Shown here: positions 1 through 9,880 of the stretch, in pieces
Layout: each line of letters starts with the position of its first letter
Numbering within the stretch: position 1 is the first letter of the stretch
NCBI GenBank assembly: GCA_023213395.1
Contig: CM041465.1
Location: 56,923,741 to 56,987,740, forward strand
From: Cycas panzhihuaensis
Taxonomy: Eukaryota > Cycadophyta
Direction: 5' to 3'
DNA length: 64,000 nt
Position numbers and translations under genes: made by a program
Notes under the pieces: model-generated
What the model saw: the letters and a program-made list of their open reading frames with translations, nothing else
The model's database searches: none
Told to the model about the DNA's origin: nothing

Positions 1-588
1 GGCGACGTACGGACGTACGGATGAGTTAAGACAACCAGTTAAGGAAACTAACCAATGGTTAGGAGGAGGTACGCTTGACTGAAAAGATATGGTTATGACA
101 GACAATCATAACCCTTCAGCCAAAAGACACCATAGGAGCGTATTTATGAGGCTTCCCAAGGACCATTCGGTTAGGGTGAGAGCCAAGTATACTAGTACGC
201 ATTGGTACGGAGACCAGTACGCATGACAGCAGCCTAAGCCGTGTATTTTGGTGGGTACCTCCACGGTACGCATGTGACAGAGTGAATGTATGAGGCTGGA
301 ATGCACAGGGAATGCATTCAAGCACCTTGTGTAAAAGAACTTATTGCTTAATAAAATAAGAGTTATGTGGAAATTGTGGACTCTCTGTGTTTGCAAGGAT
401 TGAATGTGGAATATGTGCTGATCTCTGTACTGCTATGTGCCGTTGTGTTATAATCATGTGGAAACATTAATAGATCTGTGTGATATATGTGGATAATGAT
501 GTTGACTGTGTCCTAAACTAGACTATAACCCGTGTAACCTTGACGAGTGTAACTATCTCACAAGTGTAGTGAAATATTTAAGTCAACA
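1..588 (+). repeat. Truncated LTR of the G-type gypsy family (relic L)
   Basis: The right-hand two thirds of an LTR, cut by the window edge. Read on the plus strand it aligns with the reverse complement of the two LTRs of gypsy G (29271-30077 and 38768-39591). Shared parts include the GTACGGACGTACGGAT block near the start, the GGTTAGGGTGAGAGCC stretch, an ACTAGACTATA block and the terminal AGTCAACA. It ends at 588 with the canonical CA. No recognisable primer site follows, so it may be a 3' or solo LTR, or a 5' LTR with a decayed PBS. It lies in the same orientation as the relic coding DNA at 46316-47126, which suggests both belong to one old element. Confidence 0.8.
174..190 (+). other. LTR stretch complementary to the tRNA-Glu anticodon arm (L copy)
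   Basis: GGGTGAGAGCCAAGTAT on the sense strand of this LTR is complementary, with one mismatch, to the tRNA-Glu(CUC) segment from the end of the D arm into the anticodon loop. The tRNA sequence is recalled, not searched. The G LTRs carry the same block at 29653-29670 and 39145-39162, with a different single mismatch. Confidence 0.45.
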
Positions 589-773
589 ATGATTCTTTGT
601 CGTGTCCCATAACCTTTCATCATGCCCCGCGACTCTTTGTCATGTCTTGTTGAATCCTCGATGCTCACGTCTCTTTATGTCTCTTGGTTAATCCACGAGT
701 CATTAACTCGACACGAAGTTAGCCTCAACTGAGTTTGCTAACAACAACTATGCATTCAATGTGGGGATGACAT
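589..773. other. Unassigned sequence between LTR relic and element B
   Basis: No ORF and no LTR or PBS match is visible. The last five bases (769-773, GACAT) are the left target-site duplication of copia B, repeated at 46311-46315. This segment was therefore contiguous with 46316 onward before B inserted. Confidence 0.5.
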
Positions 774-1027
774 TATTAAAATAGGCAGCTGATATGAAAA
801 TGATATTCAATATTCATGAATGAATAGACTTTACATATATGTACATCATGTGTAACATGTACGGTTATTTAGAGTTGATGCATATGTGCCACATGTCACA
901 TTTACATAAAAGAGGGACTAACACATAACCCTTGGTATAACCTTAGTACAACATTAGAAACAGGACCCTAAGGTCTTAATAAGAGAGTATCCTATAGTGT
1001 CCTATAGATAAAACATTATATTCAACA
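774..1027 (-). repeat. 3' LTR of copia B
   Basis: Aligns over its whole length with 46057-46310. On the plus strand it starts TATTAAAATAG, where the other copy has TGTTAAAATAG, so the terminal TG has mutated. It ends TTCAACA, followed by the polypurine tract complement CCCTCTCTTAATG. Confidence 0.93.
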
Positions 1028-1049
1028 CCCTCTCTTAATGTTTTATCTA
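1005..1049 (-). promoter_or_regulatory. PPT/3'-LTR junction of B inside an inverted repeat
   Basis: TAGATAAAACATTA (1005-1018) and its perfect 14-bp reverse complement TAATGTTTTATCTA (1036-1049) flank the polypurine tract and the first bases of the LTR. In element RNA the plus-strand priming junction would sit in a hairpin loop. Confidence 0.75.
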
Positions 1050-2804
1050 TTCTCTTTTACTCCAAGTCTCTCTCTGAAATATTGGAACTTGTCTTTAGCA
1101 AGTGGTTTGATGAAGATATCAGTAATTTGTTCTTCATTAATGTAGTGGAGTAGATCTAATTCTCTGTTATGTACCTTTTCTCTTATAAAATTATGATGAA
1201 CTTCATATGCTTTGTTCTAGCATGAAATATTAGACTTTTTGTCATTTTGATGACACTCTAATTATCACAAAAGAGAATAGTAGGGTGAGTTTGTTCTTGT
1301 TTTAAATCTTTTAGAAATTGTCAGATTCAAACAACTTCACACGTGGTGTTGATTGCTATTTTATACTATGCTTTGGTGGAAGATAAAGCTATAGTTGGGC
1401 ATTTCTTATTGCTCCATGACACAATTGCTGAGCCAAGTGAGAAACAATATCCTATTGTGAACTTCCTGTCTTGCTTGTCTCCAACCCAATCTGAATCACT
1501 GTATCTAATTAGTTGCATAGCAAATGTCTTGGTGTAGCTAAGGCCCATGGTGAGTGTCCCTTTGATATATTTGAGTATTCTTTTCACTGCATTCCTATGA
1601 GACACCTTAGGTTGCTACAAGTACCTAGAAATTACTACAATTGAATATGAGATGTCTGGTTTGGTGGTTGTGACATGGATGAGACTACCTATCAATTGTC
1701 TATATAATGTTGCATCTACTAGTTGACCATCTGCATCATGAGTCAAAACACATCCTATCTCCATTGGAGTAGAGCAACTGTTACAATCTGCCATTCTGAA
1801 TTTTTTCAGAAGATTTTTCACATATTTTGATTGTGAAATAAAGATTGAATATTTTTGTTGTTTAACTTCAATTCCAAAATAATAGTGAAGAAGACCCAAA
1901 TCAATCATTTCAAACTCTTTTTCCAACTTTGATTTTATCTAAAAGATAGATCTGTTATCATTGCCTGATTATCATATAATCCACATAAATAACAATGATA
2001 GTGATTAACCCTTTATCTGTTTTGATATATAGACTAGGGTTAGAATTACTTTTATTGAACCTATTTTGATTGAGATTCTTGTCAAGTTTTGCATGCTAGG
2101 CTTTTGGTACTTGCTTGAGACCATAAAGGGTCTTTTTAAATTTATAGACAGGATGCTCTTCTTCTTTCTTTATATAACTAGCTTATTGTTGCATATATAC
2201 TTCTTTTTCAATGTCTCCATTCAAGAATGTACTTTTGACATCAAGCTAAACAGTGCTCCAACCTAGGTCGGCTGTTAAAGCTATAATTGTTCTTATAGTT
2301 ATTAACTTTGCCACAGGTGAAAAAGTTTCATCATAATCTATCCCTGCAGTTTAAGTATAACCCTTTGATACTAATCTAGCTTTATATTTTTCAATTGTTC
2401 CATCAAACTTTTCCTTGATTTTATATATCCATTTATAGTCAACAATGGGTTTATCCTTTGGAGCACTAACCAATTCCCAGGTTCTGTTTTTTGCAATGGT
2501 GTTCATTTCAGAGTCCATTGCAACCCTCCATTTAGAATGATTGCTTGCTTTTGTAAAACTTTGAGGTTCAACTGAACTAATTAAACCCTGATGTTTTTGA
2601 GACCTTGTTCTTTATTTGAACATGTCTCCTTTTGACTCCTCAATTGTTTTAAGATACCATTTAGGTACTTTCTTTGAACATTCTCCTATGACCATTTGTG
2701 CAGGTCTTTGTTAAGGAAAATTTTGTATGTCTTCTTCATCAGAGTTATCTTGTATCTTTCCCTTGGGTTGTTCCTCATTCTACTTAATTGAGTCTGTTGA
2801 AGTA
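1050..2804 (-). pseudogene. Copia B pol, RT and RNase H part
   Basis: Reading on the minus strand from 2804, the RT N-terminus shows the copia motifs KPIVDYKWIYKIKEK and LDVKSTFLNGD. RT continues with a PTPM-type segment near 1790 and LYRQLIGSLIHVTTTKPDIS. RNase H follows at about 1600-1370, with SDSDWVGDKQDRKFTIGYC and SNKKCPTIALSSTKA, then an HARTKH-like block and a KRGC-like C-terminus next to the PPT. Several stops and frameshifts are present, including a break near 1610 between RT and RNase H. Element A interrupts the gene at 2804, and the upstream part resumes at 15134. Confidence 0.85.
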
Positions 2805-3021
2805 TGTAGAAGGTAATGTTTTATCTAGGTTTATGATGTACGCCTGAAGTATTTTTCTGAGGGTCTTCCATCCTTCCCCCTTTCTCTCTCAAGATGACAA
2901 GTGGCACAATCCTGTTAAGCGGTTGCCATTTGTACCTTCTCCACAATTGTATATATGTAGACAAATAATTGATCAATAAATATGAGGAGAATTCATCTAT
3001 TGTTATGTTGAATGTTTGACA
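2805..3021 (+). repeat. 5' LTR of copia A
   Basis: 217 bp, from TGTAGAAGGTAATG to GAATGTTTGACA, directly followed by the PBS. Its first 14 bases after TGTAGAAGG (TAATGTTTTATCTA) recur at the LTR start of B, F and J, pointing to a common copia lineage. Confidence 0.93.
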
Positions 3022-3033
3022 TGGTATCATAGC
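3022..3033 (+). other. Primer-binding site of A (initiator-Met tRNA)
   Basis: TGGTATCATAGC directly abuts the LTR end. It matches the common plant initiator-Met PBS TGGTATCAGAGC with one change. Confidence 0.9.
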
Positions 3034-3746
3034 AGGTTATTAGGTCCTCTTGCCTGTGAAAGAGTTAAGCCAGGGTTTCTTTGAAGGAGAAGAAGATCTG
3101 AATCAAGTTATTATCAAAGGACATTCTCATATGAAGGTTGAATTTATACGAAGCAAACATCAAGCCAGTTTCGAATGGGATTGTATGATCGTACAGAAGT
3201 GTGCATTATATAGACGCCAAAAATCAAAGTCTTCAGAATTTGATGAAACTTACTCAGATTGTAGATCAAGGCCTCCTCAACATTTTTTCCTTCTGGAGAG
3301 ACATCATTTGAAGCCGTTTTGGTGCACTTTCGAGCAGTTATAAGGGCACGTGGGTTTGTGGCTTCTCTTCTTCAAATTTCTTAAAAACTCTGACAAGAAT
3401 CACTGGTACAAAGTGCTGGAAACCCTTCTTATCCCTAATCGAAGATTTTAAATCAATCTTTCAGAGATTTGTTTCATTTTTCAAAGATTTTTCTCTGTTT
3501 TTCTCAAAAACCCTTGGGTGCGGATTTAGACCTATTTTCTGTTATATCTCTCAGATCTGAGAGAGAATCAAGATTCTAACCACAATTTTAGATACCCATT
3601 TGCGATTACTTCAATTTGAGACCATTATTTTTCTAGTTCGTACACTTTGGGGTCTGCACGAAATTTCATACAATCATTCGTACGTCTGTCCGTACAACCA
3701 CTTGTTAATAAGTTTGACCTCCTTAGTAATCAATTTACAAATAGTT
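3034..3746 (+). other. Untranslated leader of copia A
   Basis: About 710 bp between PBS and gag. Short ORFs are present but none resembles a known domain. Its position is where the packaging and translation leader of a copia RNA lies. I see no repeat or other structured motif. Confidence 0.6.
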
Positions 3747-4611
3747 ATGGCCTCCTCTGTTGGACCACTGCCTGAAAATGATAAATTAACTGAAATGAAC
3801 TTCAGTATCTAGAAGATAAAAATAGAAGGTCTCTTAAGGGCAAAACATGCCTGGAAGATTACCACTGGGGAAGAAAAATAGCCATCTGATGTTGTAGATT
3901 TAATAATCTGGGAAGAAAGGAACAATATTAGTGTCTTTGTACTCAAACTCTCAATTTCTGACTCTTTGTTGGTATATGTGGATGGCTTAGAACATGTAAG
4001 TGAAATCTGGAAAGTAATGTCCTCCATGTTCAGTAGAAAGAATGAAGCAAGAATTATGGCCCTAAGAGAAGAACTTTACAAACTCAAAATGAGGGAAGGT
4101 CAAACTGTGTCTGAATTCATAACAAAGCTAACCAATATTAAAACTGCTCTTCTCACTATGGGAGACAAGTTGACCGACACAGAATTAATACATCTTGTAC
4201 TTAACAAACTTCGAAAATCCTTTGATAATATGGTAAATATGCTGATAAGAGGAGGGCAAACTGCCACAATGACTTTTGATGTTCTCATAGGTCATATGTT
4301 AAGTCAAGAACAAAGAAATCAAAGATATGAAGAAGATTCAAAAGTTGAAGAAGCCTTTATCACCAAACTTCACTTGGGAAGTAGAGGACGAGGTCAATTT
4401 AATCCCAGGTTACAAGGAAGAACACCAACTGCCTACAGGGGATGTTGGACTGAAGGAAGAGGATGAGGAAGAAATCTACCTCGAGATGCTAGAGTATGCT
4501 TCAACTGCGGCAAACTAGGCCATTTTTCAAGCAACTGTAGAGCTTTTGACATCTGCTACCATTACAGACAAACTGGTCATTTTTCATACCAATGCTACCA
4601 GAGATGAGCCG
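3747..4611 (+). pseudogene. gag: Copia A gag
   Basis: Starts at ATG 3747 (MASSVGPLPENDKLTEMNF), the usual start of copia gag of this type. The capsid-like UBN2 region runs to about 4330 and includes SEIWKVMSSMFSRKNEARI and ELYKLKMREGQTVSEFITK. Two zinc knuckles follow near 4497-4605. The first is intact (CFNCGKLGHFSSNC). The second has lost its second Cys (CYHYRQTGHFSYQC). In-frame stops are at about 3811, 3880, 4464 and 4605. Almost all are one C-to-T or G-to-A transition from Trp, Arg or Gln codons. The reading frame is otherwise kept through to protease. Confidence 0.88.
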
Positions 4612-6481
4612 AAATTCAAAGGGGAAAGCAACAGGTGATTGGAAATTACAGTAGAGAAAAAGACACAGTAGAAGAAGAAGTCGAAACAGCCTTCATCGCA
4701 ACATTAGCAACAAACGCCAGTGCAACAGAAAATTGGTACATTGATTCAGGAGCTTCACATCATATGACAAGCATTGAAGAATGGTTTGAAGTTATCAAAC
4801 CTTATGATCTCAATAAATCTGTTGAGTTAGGAGACAATTATCCTTTGCATATAAAAGGAATAAGACAAATTGCTATACGAATTGATGGAAAAATTCAATG
4901 TATAGGCAATCTCTTTTTTGTACCAAGAATAAAGAAGAATCTTTTGTCAGTGTCTCAGTTAAGTGACAAAAGGCTGAGAACAATATTCGATGAATATGGT
5001 TATTGTTACATTCTTGATATGAAAAAAAATGGCACTATGATAGCCAAAGGAGAAAAGTGTAATAGGCTGTATAAACTTCTCTCCACTCCTGTATTGCCTG
5101 ATAAAGGCCCCACTAAAATACCTTTTGATGTAAAGTCTTTTGCTGTAACCAGAATTGATACTAGTGAAATGTAGCATTTGAAGTATGGTCATATTTCTCA
5201 TGATAGGTTAGAAAAATTAAAGAAATCCAAGATGGTGAATGGCTTACCAGATATTCCTTTCAATTATTTTGTATGCAAAGGCTGTATGATGGGAAAACAA
5301 CACAGGATTCCGTTCTCAAAAAGTATGTGGCATGCACAAAATAAGTTGTATTTGATACAGATTGATTTGTGTGCTCTGTTCACACCAATTTTAATAAATG
5401 GGGCAAGGTATTTCTTGATTTTCATTGATGATTTTTCGAGAAAAGCATGGGTATATTTCCTTTCTAGTAAATTATAAGCATTCAGTTATTTTAAAGAATT
5501 CAAGGCTGAAACTGAATTGGAAAGTAGTAAGAAAATTAAATGTATTCATTTAGATGGAGGGGGGAAATTTGCATCTAATGAATTCCTCCATTTTTGTAAA
5601 ACCCATGGAATCCATAGACAATTTACAACTCCTTATACACCTCAATCAAATGGGGTTGCAGAAAGAATGAATAGAACTATTGTAGAAATGGCTCGATGCA
5701 TGCTAAACAATAGTGAGATAACTAAGAAATACTAGGCAGAGGCTATACATATAGCTGTATATTTGATCAACAGAAGTCCAACTCAGTCATTGGATAATGT
5801 AACACCTGAAGAGGCATGGACGGGACATAAGCCCGATGTAAGTCATCTGAAGATTTTCGGTTGCAAAGCGTATGTTCACATCCATGATAAGAAAAGAACT
5901 AAGTTGGATAATAAAAGCATTGAATGCATAATGGTCGGGTACAGTGGCCGTTCAAAAGCATATAGATGTCTCGACCCAAAGACAGACAAACTTTATGTAA
6001 GCAGGGATGTAATCTTTGATGAGAAAAGAGAACTTATTAAAATAGTGCCTCAAGAAATAAATATAGACGATCAAAACTCACAAACTATTTAGTTAGAAGA
6101 TAAATCAGATATTACTTCTAAAAGCATTGAAATAGAAAATGACACTTCAGGGGAAATGTCTTTAGACAACTAAAGTGATCCTAGCACTCATTTGCCTCAT
6201 ACGCAACAAGGTAGTGGTTCAAATACTCATTTAGAAGATGAAGAAACCAAGTCGCCACAAGAACATTCCTCAAAAGGAGTGCCAAAGTGGTATCTCAAGA
6301 CTCTTGAAGAAACAAAAGGAGAAATATTTGAACATCGAACCAAATCTCAGAAATCGCAAGCCTTGGTTTGCTCCATCGAACCAAACTCTTATGAAGAAGC
6401 AAGTAGCTCTCAAGACTGGAAAGCAACAATGGATACAGAGATTGAAGCCATACATAGAAACAAAACATGTGATTTGGTATC
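4612..6481 (+). pseudogene. pol: Copia A pol, protease and integrase part
   Basis: Protease shows the active-site motif WYIDSGASHHMT near 4735. The GAG-pre-integrase domain starts near 5172 (LKYGHISHDRLEKLKK) and has the CKGCMMGKQHRIPF zinc-binding block. The integrase core shows IQIDLC, a degraded LDGGGKF (usually SDNGGEF) and SNGVAERMNRTI. RNRSPT- and IFGCKAYVHI-type C-terminal motifs follow. The segment ends in the IN-RT linker at RNKTCDLVS, where element C interrupts it. Stops occur near 5172, 5475, 5733, 6090 and 6171. The rest of pol is 13561-14981. Confidence 0.9.
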
Positions 6482-6562
6482 TGTTAAACCTTATGTTTAA
6501 ATGTTAAGTGAATGTACATTTATTTTTCATGTAATATATGCACTTTATACTTTAGGGGTGAC

Positions 6563-6580
6563 TTATCACTTAAGTGATAA
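6563..6580. promoter_or_regulatory. Perfect 18-bp palindrome in U3 of C
   Basis: TTATCACTTAAGTGATAA is its own reverse complement. The copy in the 3' LTR is at 13064-13081. Its place upstream of the TATA box fits a dimeric factor site, but this is inference. Confidence 0.6.
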
Positions 6581-6673
6581 AGTGCACACCCACATTCTTT
6601 CTAGTGACACAACGTTGTCACAAAAGGGTCAATGGACCCTCATGCACTTGTTTGAATATTCCAAGTGATGTAT

Positions 6674-6786
6674 CTTGGATGTTTGACACTTGTCAAACAT
6701 CCAAGGCCTTAGGTGAGGATCCAAGCACTTTTGCTCATGATCCATGTGATGTATCTTGGATGTTTGACACTTGTCAAACATCCAAG
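6674..6786. promoter_or_regulatory. Duplicated hairpin element upstream of TATA in LTR C
   Basis: Two copies, 6674-6705 and 6755-6786, 81 bp apart, of a 32-bp sequence with perfect 15-bp arms (CTTGGATGTTTGACA and its reverse complement) around a 2-nt centre. The duplication ends about 24 bp before the TATA box, the usual zone of LTR enhancers. Copies in the 3' LTR are at 13174-13205 and 13255-13286. Confidence 0.7.
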
Positions 6787-6809
6787 GCCTTAGGTCTCTC
6801 ATTTCACTC

Positions 6810-6817
6810 TATATAAT
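6810..6817 (+). promoter_or_regulatory. TATA box of LTR C
   Basis: TATATAAT follows the duplicated hairpins; the equivalent in the 3' LTR is 13310-13317. It is the likely core promoter for full-length RNA of C. Confidence 0.65.
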
Positions 6818-7062
6818 GAGACCTCTTCTCATTGTCTCATATGGAGACTTGGAGTTGTATTGTTATGCTATCGGTTTGCTAATCGTCGTTTTTCTTCTTG
6901 GGAGGTTGGACCAATTCCAACTCCACATATTGGGTATCATTTTCTCTTGCTCCTATATTTCAGCTTTTATGCTTTTATGCTCTCATGCTTTCATGCATTT
7001 ATTGTATTGTGATTATATTTATGATCTTGGGATCAATGTGGCCTAATGCCCATTGTCAACAT

Positions 7063-7073
7063 TTGTATCGAGC
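7063..7073 (+). other. Primer-binding site of C, degenerate initiator-Met type
   Basis: TTGTATCGAGC begins 1 nt after the LTR end at 7061. It resembles TGGTATCAGAGC with one substitution and one missing base, and is followed by TAATGG as in many copia elements. Confidence 0.65.
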
Positions 7074-8891
7074 TAATGGTCTCGTTTAAGCATATTAGTT
7101 TCTTTGTTATCTACACATTGGTGGACAACCGCCAAGTCAACGTGCTCGAGCACTTTGACCGCCTCATTGGCGGAAGGAAAGGCTACTCAAGACTTCCTTT
7201 GTCATCTTGCCGCCAACTCAAGAACTCTTAGAGGATCGCCACTTCATCAAGCGTCAAGACTCAAGTCCAGCTCATCTCGGTTTCACTCACATATTGGCTC
7301 AAGAATCGAGAACACCAAGATCTCACAAGACTGCGCCACCTCATCGGAAGATCGTCCATTGTTACTCTCAAGATCGCCCAAATTGTCAACACAATTTCCA
7401 AGAATTGATCGTCCCTTCATTTCCAATTGTCACATCGGCGCCAAGACTTGAGGTGCCACTCATCTAGCAGATCACGGCTCACGATTACCAACTCGGCATT
7501 CCACTCACTACCAACAAGATTTCCATTGTCACTTCACTACACAGAAGAAGATCGCCACATCGCCTCTCATTCCTCGCCACCTTTATTGCCGCTCGACCAT
7601 TTGCCTTCATCACCGCCACCGGTCTCATGTCATTCGGCTTTTTTCTTGAAAACAGCGACTCATCTAGGCATCTGCCACCGGGCATCAATCGCCAATTGTC
7701 CTCTACGAACAAGACATCGCCACATCGCCACTCACTCAAGCTGCGATCATTTTTGACGCCACATCAGCTCATCATCGAGCCACTTGTCTCAATTACATTC
7801 GCCACTCATCGGTCCATCTTCATTTCCATCATCTCAGTCGCCAACAAGATTTGAGTCATCATTTGAAAATTCAAAATGTTTTTTCATGAGACTCATTTCT
7901 ATTAAAAGACTTTAAGAGTTTTTAATTTCTCAACTTATAGCCGGGCTTACTTAAAGTTTTTCTACATTAACTCTCTTGATTCTCAAAAGTACTTGTGTAC
8001 TCACCGCTTTAAGCCTTTTTTTCACACTTTCGGTCATTAGGCTTATTTATTGTGATCAAGAGGAATGTTTTCATTGTAAAGGTGAAGAAATTTATCACCT
8101 AAACTCGCCTTTTTGGCACCTTGCATGGTGACCTTGCCCTTCTTGACTCAAAAGAAGGCTCATTGTGAAAAGTAATAAAATCACTTGTTTTTGTTGGATG
8201 GTTGAGACATTTTAAGTCTCAACAAGCTGTGTGGAGCTTGTGTTGGACTTTGGAGCAATTTCTTGAGTACATTTTCATCACTTCATCGGTTAGGAGCTTA
8301 AAAGGAACCCAATCACATTGTCATCAAAGGTTCCTTACATTTTGTTTTAGTACTCAAAAGTACTTCATCATTGTACTCAAGCATACATACTTGGATCTAA
8401 AGCACTTATCTCTTTTGTGCTCTTTCATTGTAAGCCAAAAAGGCATAAAGAAAATCCAAGTAAGAAGATTCACTCACACTTATTTAAAAGTGAACTTAAA
8501 AATCTGTTGGGGAGGCTCGAAAAAGGTTCAAACCTTGCCTCTGAATTAACCTTAAGCTTGGTGCATTCCCTAGGGGACCAACCGACTGTACGGTCAGTGC
8601 ACGACAATTAAGGTTGCTTGAAGGAAAGGAGGTTCGAAAAGGGTGTTATTGGGGCTGTGAATCCCGGGGAAAGCATGGTACGTCCATGCAGATCAACCCT
8701 ACCGCTTTGTCCTAGATTTAACTTGGTTCTCCACCTCATTAGCGAGTCCTCCACTTCTCTTCACCCCATTGGTTGTTGGATCTTCTTGTAAGATCGGGAC
8801 TAGTGGTGTTGTTTGAAGGTGGATCTTAGCGACAAAGCTCTTGAGACTTCCAAGTTATCTCGCTAGCTTCAAGTGTTACTCAAGTGGAAAG
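7074..8891 (+). other. Long leader of copia C
   Basis: About 1.8 kb before gag, two to three times the leader of A. The part 7120-7850 is poor in purine runs, rich in CpG and dense with the short word CGCCA or ATCGCC. Open frames here are compositional and match no domain I recognise. From about 7860 to 8890 the composition returns to A/T-rich. It could be captured foreign sequence or a structured leader. Confidence 0.5.
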
Positions 8892-9880
8892 ATGGTCGCC
8901 ATACAAATGCTAAATGCTTGTACCATAAGGCTAATAGGACAAGCTAACTATCAAGAATGGAAAAGAATCACAAAAATCTCTTGATAATGAATGAGTTCGG
9001 GGATATGTTTGGAAGAATCCCCAATCCTACACTTGTGGTTAATGATAATCAACCCGCACTGTGGATGTTCAACTTGTTGTCGCATGGGAGGCCAAAGACG
9101 AAATTGCTTTGGCATTCATTCGAATGGTTGTGGACATACATGTAGATCAAAATATTTCTTCGCACTATCTTCTAAAGAAGCATGGGACACCTTGTCCTCT
9201 TTGTATGAAAGGCGAGATGAAGCTCGCATTTTGATGATAAAAGCTAAATTGTACTCCATTAAATTTGTAAAGCCAATGTCGCATTCATATCCTCTATTAA
9301 GGAGGTTTGTAATGAATTAACTACTTTAGGTAGTTCACTACAAGAGATGAAATCGTAGCACTGCATCACAAAAGCACTACCAAAGGACTACAATGGCTTC
9401 ATATCATCAACTACGAGATGGTTCACTTAGGGGATGACGGTCAATCAACTTGAAAGCTTATTACTTCAAGAAGAACAAATTTATGCTAAGGATAATGAAG
9501 AACCATCTACATTAGGTGCTTTCACAAAGAAAGGCAAAGCCAACTCAAAAATCCAACACCGCATTCACAAAGGCTTTGGAAAATGAACATTGGATCTTCC
9601 AAGACCAATGTCATTTGCCATTATTGTGGCATTCACGGCCACATTGCACTGCGAGAAAAGAAGCAAGCAAATCTTAACAAAGAAGAAGCAGCTACAAGGT
9701 CAAAGACAGCAGCCACGACAATGCTCCAACAGAGATTCCAATGATCGGATCGGTTAGCTTTCCCCTCGACCAAATCGAGGTGCCTATCGAGGAGGTCCAC
9801 AAGGAGGGTCAAAGAAATGGCTACCAACGCCATTATAATCGGTTGCCAATGACGACAAACTATTTTGTGCATTCCAATCA
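8892..9880 (+). pseudogene. gag: Copia C gag
   Basis: Starts at ATG 8892 (MVAIQMLNACTIRLIGQANY), followed by the copia gag sense of YQEWKR. Further blocks in shifted frames are KEAWDTLSSLYERRDEARI near 9178 and a zinc-knuckle remnant CHYCGIHGHIA near 9620. Several frameshifts of 1-2 bases and stops break it. It could not make a full Gag. Confidence 0.75.

Larger units (their letters stand above)
6482..7061 (+). repeat. 5' LTR of copia C
   Basis: 580 bp, from TGTTAAACCTTATG to CATTGTCAACA. U3 contains an 18-bp palindrome, two copies of a long hairpin and a TATA box, each listed separately. It is nearly identical to 12983-13560. Confidence 0.95.

Noticed and set aside
106-396. Minus-strand frame inside the left LTR
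   Set aside because: Lies wholly in LTR sequence and is antisense to the element; not a gene.
589-602. Possible decayed tRNA-Glu PBS after the left LTR
   Set aside because: Only about half the positions agree with the G site, which is not better than chance.
7104-7756. Overlapping plus-strand frames in the C leader as possible genes
   Set aside because: Several frames are open at once because of the base composition, with no domain, no conserved start and no codon preference.
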